This document shows positions 34,201 through 44,989 of a DNA stretch of 64,000 nucleotides, one piece after another. The notes beneath the pieces are model-generated. The model did not search any database, had not been told where the DNA came from, and saw nothing but the letters and a program-made list of their open reading frames with translations. Each line of letters begins with the position of its first letter. Within the stretch, counting starts at the first letter, position 1. The DNA is taken from positions 327,068,297 through 327,132,296 of the forward strand of contig CM066040.1 of the NCBI GenBank assembly GCA_033557465.1. The letters run 5' to 3'. The translations under genes were made by a program, and so were the position numbers. The stretch is from Ichthyophis bannanicus (lineage: Eukaryota > Chordata > Amphibia > Gymnophiona > Ichthyophiidae).

Positions 34201-34889
34201 TTTATATAGCATCTTCCTAATTACTCATTCAAATGGAGTCCAATTCCATAACATGCATGTCCGTGTCCGGCCTGTGGAAACATCTAAAACAAAAATGGGT
34301 CTGCTTTGAACCTAATTCTGCATCCACGCGTCAGCGTGTCCATGGGTTAGGAATCGGGGAGATAGACATCTTCAGCAGGCACATGCAAGTGAACTTCAGC
34401 CGACCCCATGCCTTGGATGCGGGGAAACATTTTGGATGTCCCTGCGCCCACCGTATTCTGAAATGTTACACATTTCGAATCCTGCCCATCCCCGCGGACA
34501 CCATGCCCCTTGGGAAAAACATGCATCTCCTAAGCTGCTCATCACAGACAATAGTTTGCCGATGCAAACTAGACATAAATATCAATGAGAATGACAGCTG
34601 CTGCAACCTATTGTAGACCATATACCAGTCCCGCTCATGCCCTGAAAAGTGCTAGGTAAGCCCAGTGCAACCCAATATGGTATACCAGAATGTAAATGTG
34701 AACATGTATGTCAGGACATACCTTGCATCAGATGGTATGTGGCATTAAGCACTGGCCCCAGTGATTCCTGCCCTGGTCATTTCTACAAACACGCCTTAAA
34801 CTGCTAAGGATGGACCTTCACCAAGTCCACAAAACCCTGAACTAACCTTGCAGGTACCCAAAGGATGCATAATATTGCTGAGCAACAAA
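34201..34889. other. No recognised feature
   Basis: A 127-codon frame (34233-34616) has no recognisable domain and no splice context. Nothing else is seen. Confidence 0.4.
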
Positions 34890-35365
34890 TGTATGCCCTT
34901 TTCGTGCCTATGGCCTATAAGTGCACTCATTCTACTGCTCTGCACTACCGTTCCCTCTTATCTCTCCCTACACCCCTCCCCGTGATCACTGCTCTTCCGT
35001 CAGATTGCTTCTATATGTGCTCTTCTCTTCTACTGCCAAGTCCAGACGTCGCTTCCTTCACTTTGCTGCTCTGTATGCCTGCAACAAACTACCTGAATCT
35101 GCACATCAGGCTTCATCCCTGATCCCTCTCAAATCCAGGCTGAACACTCTTCTCATCGGTGCTGCTGTTGGATCAGATCCACCTAAGCTCCCTTGTGTTT
35201 CCTGACCATTCCCCCTGGATGTATCCTGTTCACAGCTGCTGTGTTGTCTGTCCCGACCAGACTGTAAGCTCCGCTGAGCAGGACCATCTGTTACGTGTAT
35301 CTGTGCAGCGCTGTTTACACCTTATAGCACTATACAAATGATCAATAGTAGGATCGATAGTAGTA
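34890..35365 (+). mobile_element. L2-type LINE 3' fragment
   Basis: Frames read ALHYRSLLSLPTPLPVITAL, then FLHFAALYACNKLPESAHQA, then SLIPLKSRLNTLLIGAA. This is the L2-clade ORF2 C-terminus. It ends with GCAGCGCTGTTTACACCTTA and TAGCACTATACAAATGATCA, the typical L2 tail. Confidence 0.8.
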
Positions 35366-35813
35366 GGGCCTTCTGGCTATGGCATCTGAGGCCCACCTAT
35401 CTGGGTACTGGCAATTCTTACAGCAACTACACCTGTCCCATCATGGCGTATGTCGGTCTGTATACATCCACTATCAGTGGCGCAACCCTGTCTCCTTCCC
35501 ACAGCCAGGTTTGTGGCACTGCTCCCCTGGTCAGGGCTGTGTGGGCATGGGAGGAGAGATCTCTGTGCCATCGCACCATGTAGCCAGACTCCAGATATAT
35601 CACCACTCTCGCCGCTCTCATTGATCCTGGCCTGGGAAGGGATGTAGGCCACATGGTACAGTCTGGGGAATGTTGGCACTGTATCAGTCATGTCTCCCTG
35701 TGCCCGGCACAGCAGATGTATGGCTGCCCTATCACACTGCCAAAAATATATGTTCTAATTAGAGTACTCTAGAAAAATAATCCAGATGGAACCAGCATAG
35801 ATTCTCTATGGTA
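35366..35813. other. No recognised feature
   Basis: Overlapping frames on both strands without a recognisable domain. Confidence 0.35.
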
Positions 35814-36001
35814 AAATGTCAAAACATATCCCTGTCAATAATAAGGGATCCTCAGAATAAGGGCATTCAGCAGTGCAAACAGCATTAATACATGCTCAAC
35901 AGCAAAATGTGCATCATGGGCATGCATTAGTGCTGTTTGCACAATTGAGTGCCCTTATTCTGAGGCTCCCTTATTAATGATGGGGACATGTTTTGACATT
36001 T
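35814..36001. mobile_element. 188-bp hairpin MITE
   Basis: The ends AAATGTCAAAACAT and ATGTTTTGACATTT are exact inverted repeats. The complementarity continues inward (CCTCAGAATAAGGGCA against TGCCCTTATTCTGAGG, then GTGCAAACAGCA against TGCTGTTTGCAC). No protein is encoded. Confidence 0.85.
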
Positions 36002-36150
36002 AGCTATAGTGAACCCTCTCTTTCACAGTGGCACCTGGTGACACTGCGATCATCCATATGGTCCAGGTACTGGTTAGGCTTTCATGTCCCCCCTGAATTG
36101 CAGATGAGAACACCAGATTCCCCCAGTACACCCCTCAAACCACATACACA

Positions 36151-36172
36151 CACACACACACACACACCTTCC
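36151..36172. repeat. (CA)n microsatellite
   Basis: About ten CA repeats. Confidence 0.9.
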
Positions 36173-36249
36173 CTTTCTGTCACAAAACCATGATTTTGCC
36201 AAAAAGATGCCCTGAACCTATAGATAACAGCTATGACATAACATAATTG

Positions 36250-38945
36250 CATGAGGTACTAGGACTACAAATATGATCTCTGTTTCTCACCCAGACCACT
36301 ACCACCTAAAATTTAATCTCACCTACACAGACATTACCCAAACCAGCAGACCACAACAATCCCTAACCAACAGATTTAAGAAATTCAATGAGGAGGAATT
36401 TCTTGACCAAATAATGCCTCATCTATCTCTCACACCAACTGACCTTGATGAAGCGGTTGAAAGTTGGCACAAAATAATCGCCAATGCTGCAATACACAAA
36501 ATAACACCAAAATCTCTAAACAATAAAAATAACAGGACTAAAAGCAGAGATGCCCCCTGGTTCAATACCACACTAAAATTAATGAAAAGAGATCTGCGAA
36601 AAATAGAGCAGAAATGGCGAAGAACCAAATCCACTACAAACTATGAGAACTACTTAAACACCCTTAAAATATATAAGAAGGCAACAGAAAGCGCAAAGAA
36701 AAACCACCACTCCGCCATACTAGCTAATTCCATAAACCGGCCGCGAGAACTATTTAGCAGTGTACAAAATCTAACAAACAAAACATATAACTCAAGCGAA
36801 ATCATCACCGATATATCACCACAGACACTAGCCCATTACTACATGAACAAAACAAAACAGCAAGCTCCCCACCAACGTCACTCAGAAAAGCACACTATGA
36901 CCAAACAAACAATTGGTCAGACTTCCACCTGATATCCAAAGACACACTCAAGAACATAATCTCAAACTTAAATACAACAACATCCTATTTAGACCCATGT
37001 CCAGTAAACTGGATAAAAAAACACTACCAATTCTCTCCTCATTCATACTACCTATGATTAACCTTTCGCTAAAACAAGGGTACTTACCTCCAACCCTTAA
37101 ACATGCACAAATACGCCCAATCGTTAAAAATGGCAACCTCGACAAAACTTCACCCAACTCTTATAGACCCATGTCGAGCATACCTTTTATGGCCAAACTA
37201 ACTGAAAAAGTAATCCAAATCCAAATTCAAGATTACATTGATACCTCGGCCCCTCTTGACGAACAGCAATATAGTTTCCGCCCCTACCACGGAGTAGAAA
37301 CGCTACTTACAGTACTACCAGACACACTTGAAAGAGGAATTGACGACCCTAAACAAACATTCTTTCTACTATTTTTAGACATCTCCGCAGCATTTGACAG
37401 CGTAAACCACACAATAATGCTAAACAGACTCAGACAAATAGGAATAAACTCAACAGTACATAACTGGTTTACCTCATACTTAAACAACAGAACCCAAACA
37501 GTACGAATCAATACCCAAACATCTAACACATACAAGCAGGAACAAGGCCTCCCACAGGGATCCGCCCTTTCGGCACTCCTTTTTAATATTCACCTCCAAC
37601 CAGTCTGCAACATCTTCAAATGGTTCCACGTCCACTACCATATCTACGCGGATGATATAATGGTATACTTTCCATTCAGGATCCCTAACCCACCAATGCA
37701 ATTAATAACAGAGTGCTTCAACAAACTCACAATATGGCTGAAAGAACACAATTTACACATCAATTTCTCAAAAACAGATATCCTATACGTGACAAAAAAA
37801 CCAATCCTACATACCTCCAACATTTATTACACTATAGAACCACGAGATCAAAACAAAAAATGAGGTGAAGTATCTAGCAGTGACTCTGGATAAGAACCTC
37901 AGTATGGAATCCCACATCAAAAATACAACAAAAAAAATTCACTACAAACTTAAGATACTTAAACAACTACGCCCACTGGTTCACCTACATGACTTCATGA
38001 GCATAATACAAGCAATCATTACACCCCACTTTGACTTTGCGAATACAGTACTCCAAGGAATAACAAAACAGAACCTTAAGACTTCAGCTGGCACAAAATG
38101 TAGCCGCCAGAACCATCATGAAGGTCCGCACAATCGAACACATAACACCCATATTAGCTAATCTCCACTGGCTACCAATCTACTGCCGAATAAGCTACAA
38201 AATCCTAATAACCACATTCAAAGTAATAAACAACCTAGCACCATCGGTACTGAGCACGCTAATTAACAAGGAAACACCAAAAAGCACCCAAAGGAGAGGT
38301 AATATAAACAAAATTATGATTCCAAAAGACTTTACAAAAGCCAAAAAATCCACTAACAACAAAGCCTTCTCACACTCGGCCCCAATCCTCTGGAATGCAC
38401 TACCTGAAGAAATCAGAAACCTAAATGATATCAGGGAATTTCGTAAAAAACTAAAAACACACCTATTTATGACACACTATGGTGTACAGACAAGCACTGT
38501 TACCCAAACCGGCAAAGGATAATGCAAAACAACATAACTGTTATAACAAAGAAAAAGCTTAATATACTTAAATTGCAACCAAAGAAACACTAATTCAATT
38601 TTTCCGCTCATTGTAATAATAATGCAAACATAAGAAGGCCAGACTGGCAAACGCCCTGTAATGTACACAGTCCAAGTCTAATGTAATAATTGTAATGTAC
38701 ATAGTTATTAAGCACTGTGCATAAGTTGTAATACACACAGTTGTTAGACATTGGTAATAAGTTCTAGTTCTATGTAATAAAGGTCTAAGTTCATTGTATA
38801 AAGTTCACAGATGTTCCATGTAAGATGAATAGGTATCTATAACCGTTTCACCTGTTCATACCATTGTTCTTTGTAAACCGCACCTGATCCATGGGAAAGT
38901 GCGGTATATAAGTGTTTGTTAAATAAATAAAATAAAATAAAAAGG
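36250..38945 (+). mobile_element. L2-clade LINE, 5'-truncated, near full-length ORF2 C-terminal half
   Basis: Contains the linker after the endonuclease, the full reverse transcriptase, the C-terminal domain and the 3' UTR. The 3' terminus at about 38873-38945 has a stem ACCGCAC against GTGCGGT, then TATATAAGTGTTTG and an (AAATA)n tail. Two other elements (46500-46563 and 59640-59715) and all three SINE-B copies end the same way. Confidence 0.9.
36273..38522 (+). pseudogene. L2-clade LINE ORF2 (reverse transcriptase), frameshifted
   Basis: 36273-36932 reads HYHLKFNLTYTDI and a basic linker with APWFNTTLKLMKRDLRKIEQ. 36913-37863 carries the RT palm: RPIVKNGNLDKTSPNSYRPM, FLDISAAFDSVNH with the first catalytic Asp, GLPQGSALSALLFNI, and HIYADDIMVYF with the YADD box. 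A TGA at 37861-37863 precedes VKYLAVTLDKNLSMESHI. A frameshift near 38090 leads to EHITPILANLHWLPIYCRIS and FSHSAPILWNALPEEIRNLN, the L2/CR1-type C-terminal domain. The breaks are few (about two frameshifts and one stop), which suggests a fairly recent insertion. Confidence 0.88.
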
Positions 38946-40149
38946 AATCCTTTCCCTGCTCACACCCATACTATCCCTGCATCAGCAGTCCCATTTTTCA
39001 GAACATAGGAATTGTTAGGGGCCCATAGCTTGGCTCCTTTAGTACAAACAGCACATTTAAGTATATCCAGAATAAGCACTATTGCTCTTCTTAATATTTC
39101 TGTAAGGGTGTTTAGTAATGTGTCTAGACCTTACAACATTCCCTCACCACTGCTCTCTGTACCTTAAAACTGCATCTTGTATTTTTCCAGACTGCAGTCA
39201 CACCAGTTCAAAACATACTTGTCATAACCATTCTTCTCTATGGGACGCATTACAGAGCACAGCAGATTCTTTTCTAAGTCCTGGCCTTCTTCCACGTTTC
39301 AGCAGGAATAATGTGGACGTGTCCGGGAAACACCTACATCCCCGCAGCTGACCATGCCCCATTATGCCCTCTCCAGCCCACGTTCTGAGATCCTGTGCTA
39401 GCGCCATAGATGTGCATGTCAGCAGTGTTTCGGAATACGGTCTGAGACATTTTTGGCACATAAATGTCCCCACCAAACGTACAAATCCCTTATTTGTGTT
39501 TTGGAATGACCCCCATGGTCTACAATATAACAATAAAGCATACTGCATTAAAATAACAATTACAATGAAGAAACAGCCTGCTAACCCTCCTGCAATCCCA
39601 GATAATCCGCCCCTCAAAATGCGCCAAGCCTCCAATATCACTAGGGAAATTATTCATTCTCTCTGTTCTTAGAAACCTTCATTTTTTTCTTTTTCTAAGT
39701 CTTTTGGCTAGCAGAATTTTAGGTACTCTGAGGAGGGGCCTTAAGATCCCCAGCCTGCACCTCAAATTCTGTCTTATTAAGGTCAGTTTCAAAGGGGTCG
39801 CTGGACATCAAAACTGAGTGGCAAACTCTCCTTCCATCTCATAAAGGACATCAAAGAGTTGGAGCAGCACAACCAGCCTCGATGTTTCTTTGTTATCAGA
39901 TGCTCTGAGTGTGAATGCCTGGCACTGCAATGCCTCTCCACCTTACTAATAAAGACTTGCGAGGTTTTCATTTTCAGTATGTAAGAGCCGCCCCACAGTT
40001 TGTTCAACGTGTTGGTAGACTAGGTAAAGTAGATTGTTACACCCTTCTGGCTGTCAAAATCTATTGTTCAGCTATGAATGCCCCAAACTTTGCCGCCCTC
40101 GGCGACCGCTTACTTTGCCTGATGGTTGCCCCGGCCATGCTGTATGTAC
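38946..40149. other. No recognised gene
   Basis: Frames at 39118-39672 on both strands are overlapping shadows with no domain. 39720-40149 may be the 5' end of the following CR1 element but is not recognisable. Confidence 0.4.
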
Positions 40150-42650
40150 TACTTTGTGAAAGTAGAGCACCACCTTGGTGTGGCAGGAAGTGATCTTGTA
40201 GCTAGGAGCTGTCCGCCAGGAGATGTAAAACCCTCCTGCACCGAGGAAGTTTCTCCAGGGCCATGTGCCCATAACGGAAGAGTTAGGACAGCCGTTATAG
40301 TTGGTGATTCGATCATTAGGCATGTAGATAGATGGTGGCTGGTGGACGTGAAGATCGCCTGGTAACATGCCTGCCTGGTGTGAAGGTAGCGGACCTCACG
40401 CGCCACCTAGACAAGGTCTTAGATAGTGCGGGGGAGGAGTCTGCTGTCTTGGTACATGTCAGCAGCAATGACATAGGAAAGTGTGGTAGGGAGGATCTGG
40501 AGGCTAAATTTAGGCTTTTAGGTAGGAAGTTGAAATCCTGAACTTCCAGGGTGCATTCTTTGAAATGCTTCCCGTTCCACGCGCAGGACCCAAAAGGCAG
40601 GCAGAGCTCCGGAGTCTCAATGCGTGGATGAGACGATGGTTCAAAGAAGAGGGTTTTGGGTTTGTTAGGAACTGGGAAACATTCTGGGGAAGGGAGGGGC
40701 TTTTCCGAAAGGATCGGCTCCACCTTAACCGGGATGGAATCAGGCTGCTGGCATTAACCTTTAAAAAGGAGATTGTCAGCTTTCCCCTATTATCTAGTTT
40801 AAAAGCTGCTCTGTTGCCGAGGAACATATAGATCAGAAGGATGTATCCTCGAAGGATACTAGCCAAAGAGGGAAGTTAGGGAATCCTGACAGAGAGGTTC
40901 CAATAAGGATAAAAGTAACCCAGATGCCCTCAACTACAGAGCTGAAAGATTCCAAATTACCCCTATCAACTGATAACCAGATTAATATGAATAAAATACA
41001 ACCTCTAAAATGCCTGTATGCAAACACTAGAAGTCTAAAAAATAAGATGGGAGAGTTAGAATATATAGTACTAAATGAAAGGTTAGATATGATTGGCATC
41101 TTAGAGACCTGGTGAAAGGAAAACAACCAATGGGACACTGATACCTGGATACAAACTATATCGCAATGATAGGATAGATCAAATACAGTATCACCAGGAC
41201 CAGATGGTATACATCCAAGAGTGTTAAAAGAACTGAAATATGAGATTGCAGACCAACTATTAGTAATCTGTGAACTATCATTAAAATAATCTGTAGTACC
41301 AGAAGGTTGAAGAATGGCCAATGTAATGCCAATTTTTACAAATTTTCCAGGGGTGATCCGGGAAATGAATCTGCTGAGCCTGATGTCAGTGCTGGGAAAA
41401 ATGGTAGAAACCATTATAAAGAATGAAATTACTGAACATGTAGATAGTCATGGTTTAATGGGAGAAAGCCAACATGGCTTTTAGGCAGTGTACTATTGTA
41501 GGTCAGAAACTGGTTAAAAGACAGAAAGCAGACAGTAGGTCTAAATGGCCAATTTTCTCAATGCAGAAAGGTAAATAGTGGAGTACAGCTGGGATCTGTG
41601 CTGGGCCTGCTGCTTTTTAACATATTCATAAATGACCTGGAAATGGGAATAATGAGTGAAGTGATGAAATTTGCCGATGACACAAAATTATTCAAAGTTG
41701 TTAAAACGCAAGAGGATTGCAAAACATTGTAGAAGAACCTTGATAAATTGGAAGACTGGATGTTCAAATGGCAGATGAAATTTAATGTGGACAAGTGCAA
41801 AGTTATGCACCTAGGAATGAACAACCCAAACTATGGTTACATGACGCAAGGTACCACCTTAGAAACCACCACCCAGGGAAAATATTTAGGTGTCCTCGTG
41901 GATAACATGTTGAAACTCTCTGCCCAGTGTGCAGCGGCAGCCACGAGAGCAAATAGAATGCTAGGTATGATAAGGAAAGGAATGGAGAATAAAACAAAGG
42001 ATATTATAATGCCTCTGTATCGTTCCATGGTGAGACTGCACCTTGAATATTGTGTGCAGTTCTGGTCGCTGTATCTTAAAAAGAATATAGCAGAATTAGA
42101 AAATGTACAGAGAAGAGCCACCAAAATGTTAAAGGGGATGGAAGGCTACTCCTATGAAGAGAGGCTAAAAAGGTTGAGACTCTTCAACTTAGAAAAGAGA
42201 TGGCTGAGGGGAGATATGATAAAGGTCTTTAAATTAATAAATGGAGTGGAACGGGTAAACTTGATATACCGAGTGGATCGGTATATCAAGTTTTAATAAA
42301 TGAAATGAATGAAGCTACATTGTAAGCCACTTAAGACTACTAAGAGAAAATATTTTTTTACTCAAAGTGTAATCAAACTCTGTAATTTGTTACCGGAAGA
42401 TGTAGTAAAAGTTGTTAATGTAGCTGGGTTTGAAAAAGGTTTGGACAAGTTCCTGGAGGAAAGGTCCATAAACCATAAATAAAGAGGACCTGGGAAAGCC
42501 ACTGCTTACCCTGGGACAAGCATCGTGGAACCTTTGTACCCTTTTGGGAACCTGTCAGGTACTTGTGACCTGGATTGGCCACTGTTGGACGCAGGATATG
42601 AGGCTTGATGGACCTTGGTGTGACCCAGTACAGCATTTCTTGTAGTCTTA
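40150..42650 (+). mobile_element. CR1-type LINE with esterase-bearing ORF1, internally deleted
   Basis: ORF1: 40250-40540 holds an SGNH/GDSL esterase-like domain with TAVIVGDSIIRHVD and LVHVSSNDIGKCGRED. Next is WMRRWFKEEGFGFVRNWETF and the endonuclease start at 40990-41110 (LKCLYANTRSLKNKMGELEY). Most of the endonuclease is deleted. Reverse transcriptase resumes at about 41190 (SPGPDGIHPRVLKELKYEIA), with GVQLGSVLGLLLFNIFINDL, the KFADDTKLFK box near 41670 and the 182-codon C-terminal frame 41748-42296. The 3' UTR runs to about 42650. Stops and frameshifts make it inactive. CR1 ORF1 esterases are thought to bind membranes or RNA. Confidence 0.88.
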
Positions 42651-42689
42651 TGTTTGTGCTGTTCCTTTTTTAAAATTGTCGCCAACATC

Positions 42690-43230
42690 CTTTGCCTTCT
42701 TCCCTCTGCATGAGAAAAATCTTTCTACAATTTGTTTTCAGTCTACAGATCGTTACTTTCCTGGGGTGTCCTCTTGGTTTTGTAGTTGAAAGGTTAAGTG
42801 TCTGTTGCCTATTTAACTGTTCAATCCCACTCACTATTTTATGAATGTCTGTGATGTCCCCTGTCTGCCATCTCTTCTCTATGCTGAAGAACCCAAACCC
42901 TTTTTAGCCTCACTTCATAAGGTAGGTGTTTTTGTTCCCTTTATCATTTTTGGTCGCCCTTCTCTGAACCTTTTCTAGTTCTGCTTGATCCTGTTTGAAA
43001 TGGGGGTGACCAGAACTGCACACAGCACTCGAGGTGCGGTTGCATCAGAGACCTACACAGAGGCATGAAGGATATTCTCAGTTTTTCCCTACATGCATCA
43101 CTTTGCACTTGCCCACATCAGACAGCATCTGCCATTTACCTGCCCAGTCTCCTAGTCTCACAAGATTCTTCTGCAAAGCCTCATCGGATCTGCTTTCCAT
43201 TTTCTGAGTGATGCCCTCTCCAAGCTTCCA
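42690..43230 (-). mobile_element. CR1/L3-type LINE fragment, opposite strand
   Basis: The minus strand encodes degenerate CR1 ORF2. The forward block CATCACTTTGCACTTGCCCA is the complement of the DKCKVMH motif, and TTTGGTCGCCCTTCTCTGAACC is the complement of the QRRATK motif. It abuts the 3' end of the previous CR1 in the opposite orientation. Confidence 0.7.
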
Positions 43231-43859
43231 GAATTTTCCAGAATGGGGGACCATACACGCACGGGGCCTCCCCCTGTGTGCATCATGCGAGGCCTTCTTG
43301 GCTGTGTATAAGGATTTAATTAGATTACGCTTACTCTTAGGGAAAGCTGTTGGGATTTATGAGGTTTGATATATGATTATAGATAAGCAACTTTGCTTTC
43401 TCCAAGAACAAGCAAGAAATGTCCCCTTAAAAAGTGGACGTCCCTAGCTACTGGCTACCTCTAATTTTAAAAAAGGACAAAATTGAAAGCTGGACGCCAG
43501 TAGGTAACAAAAAATATTTTTGGTAGCAACGGACCTTTTCTGCATATTTTTTGTGTGTGTGTGTTTGTTTTTTTAAATGATGGCAACCTGGAAATGATAA
43601 ATGTGAGCCCTGGGGGAATGGAGCTGGATTATAAATCTCCAAGAGATGCCACAGGACAGACTGATAACCCCTTCTATTGTGTCAGGAATACCTCTCCCAA
43701 CACAGTAATACAGGAAGCACGAAGCAAAGGCCTTAAATTTATCTTTGGCTTAACGCAAGACTCGGAACAGCTGTATGATTTGCCGTTATAATGTGGGATG
43801 TTCTGCTCTCCAGATAGTCACAATTCCAATCAAGAATCAATCTTCAGTCACTCTTACCT
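43231..43859. other. Unclassified, possible DIRS terminal remnant
   Basis: 43400-43462 (AGAACAAGCAAGAAATGTCC, then CTAGCTACTGGCTACC) resembles the DIRS-3 end at 51375-51422 (GGAACAAGCAAGAAGTCAGT, then CAGCTACAGGCTACC). A (TG)n run lies at 43551-43566. No gene is seen. Confidence 0.4.
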
Positions 43860-44062
43860 GTCCTGGGTTTAAATAAGGTTTGGAAAGATTACCGAATGAA
43901 TAGTCCGTAATCCATCATCAAGGTTGACCAAGGGACAGGCAGCATGAAATTTGGGGATATGCCAGGTACTTGCAGCCTGGATTGGCCACTGTTGGAAACG
44001 CGATACTGGGCTTGACGACTCTTTGGTCTGACCCAGTATGGCACACACACACTCACACACAT
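43860..44062 (+). mobile_element. CR1 LINE 3'-terminal fragment with CA microsatellite tail
   Basis: The block GCCTGGATTGGCCACTGTTGG to TCTGACCCAGTATGGC is the CR1 3' UTR signature and aligns with 42560-42630. A (CA)n tail follows at 44043-44062. Confidence 0.75.
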
Positions 44063-44173
44063 ATCTCTAACACATCTTGGATGGCAGCAGAAGCCACCGC
44101 CTGAAGCCTACGACTTGAAGAAAAACAATTCCTAATGCGATGGGTTCACAGAGAGGACTAGGCTGAAACTCAC

Positions 44174-44278
44174 CGTTGCGGGTTGGGCTCATTGTGCTTG
44201 TCTCGCTCGTGTTTGATCATTCGATACCTCCCAATCCGGATGTCAGGTCGGGAGACTTTCATTCCATTTAAGGTTATC
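44174..44278 (-). CDS. B4GALT2: B4GALT2 penultimate coding exon
   Basis: This 105-base exon encodes ITLNGMKVSRPDIRIGRYRM followed by IKHERDKHNEPNPQR. That is the conserved C-terminal catalytic-domain segment of beta-1,4-galactosyltransferases, closest to B4GALT2 (SRPDIRIGRYRMIKH, then RDKHNEPNPQRF). The acceptor is a clean T-rich tract ending CTCAG. The donor is CG|GTGAGT. It starts with one base completing a codon and ends with two, in phase with 16497-16647. The preceding exon (with the WGWGGEDDD motif of this family) is not found up to 64000, so the next intron exceeds about 19.7 kb. Confidence 0.95.
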
Positions 44279-44989
44279 CTGAGAAAAAAAGGGCAGAGGT
44301 GGAAAGCAGAAAAGGAAAAGGAGAGAATTAACGAGCACAAACGAGATAACGTGAACTGGAAACCACAAGAAACCAGACTCTGCCTGCAGTGTTACACTGG
44401 AGACATGGACACCGAAATACATTTCCCCCAGTACTATGCAAAATACAAAAATATCAGGGATGCATGTTTCAGGAAAAACGCAGTATAATCCTGGGGGAAA
44501 GAGAAAAAAACAGTACTTAGGTCAGTATTCAAAAGCATTTAGGCACCTGTGGAGAGTGTCACCGCTGGCCGCATAGTGCTTCTTTCAAAAACAATTCCTA
44601 GAGGCTAAAAGGATAAATTTGGAAATGCAAAACATGATCTGTCTTATGTCTAAGTGGCAATGTTCAGCCACTATGAAGGTAGTTCTCTAAAGTCGTGCCT
44701 ACTTTATAAAGTACGTGGGTAATCGACATTCTAAAATGACTTGCAGCAGCCTTTGAGCTGGTGTAAATGACTGCACCTACCTTGTTGCAGGTATGTGCGC
44801 AAATTATTGTATTCTATAATCTACACAAGTATCTGCTCATACCCATCATGCTCTGTCTAAACTCCGCCCTTCTGCACACCCACTATGAAGGCACACACGC
44901 ACTTGTACATAACAGATAGGCATTAAAGATACTGTACTCCAGTGGTTTACCTCTTCCCTATCACACAGAACCCAGCAAGTACGCATTGG
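44279..44989. other. B4GALT2 intron sequence, nothing recognised
   Basis: Unclassified sequence, part of the intron upstream of the 44174-44278 exon. Confidence 0.5.

Larger units (their letters stand above)
16648..44173 (-). other. B4GALT2: B4GALT2 last intron, 27.5 kb, mostly mobile DNA
   Basis: The donor (CG|GTGAGT at 44174-44173) and acceptor (TTCCCAG at 16648) frame an intron of about 27.5 kb. It contains most of the elements described between 16683 and 44062: two DIRS elements, two Myb/SANT-like genes, L2 and CR1 LINEs, SINEs and MITEs. I find no further host coding exon inside it. Confidence 0.85.

Noticed and set aside
35427..35691. Possible Harbinger transposase fragment (minus strand, LESGYMVRW)
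   Set aside because: One short resemblance to GDSGY-type motifs, without neighbouring catalytic blocks; not supportable.
44174..44278. Assignment to B4GALT1 instead of B4GALT2
   Set aside because: The last exon continues past VDIG with a KPPPRPARG tail as in B4GALT2, whereas B4GALT1 ends VDIGTPS; KIQNTK also fits B4GALT2.
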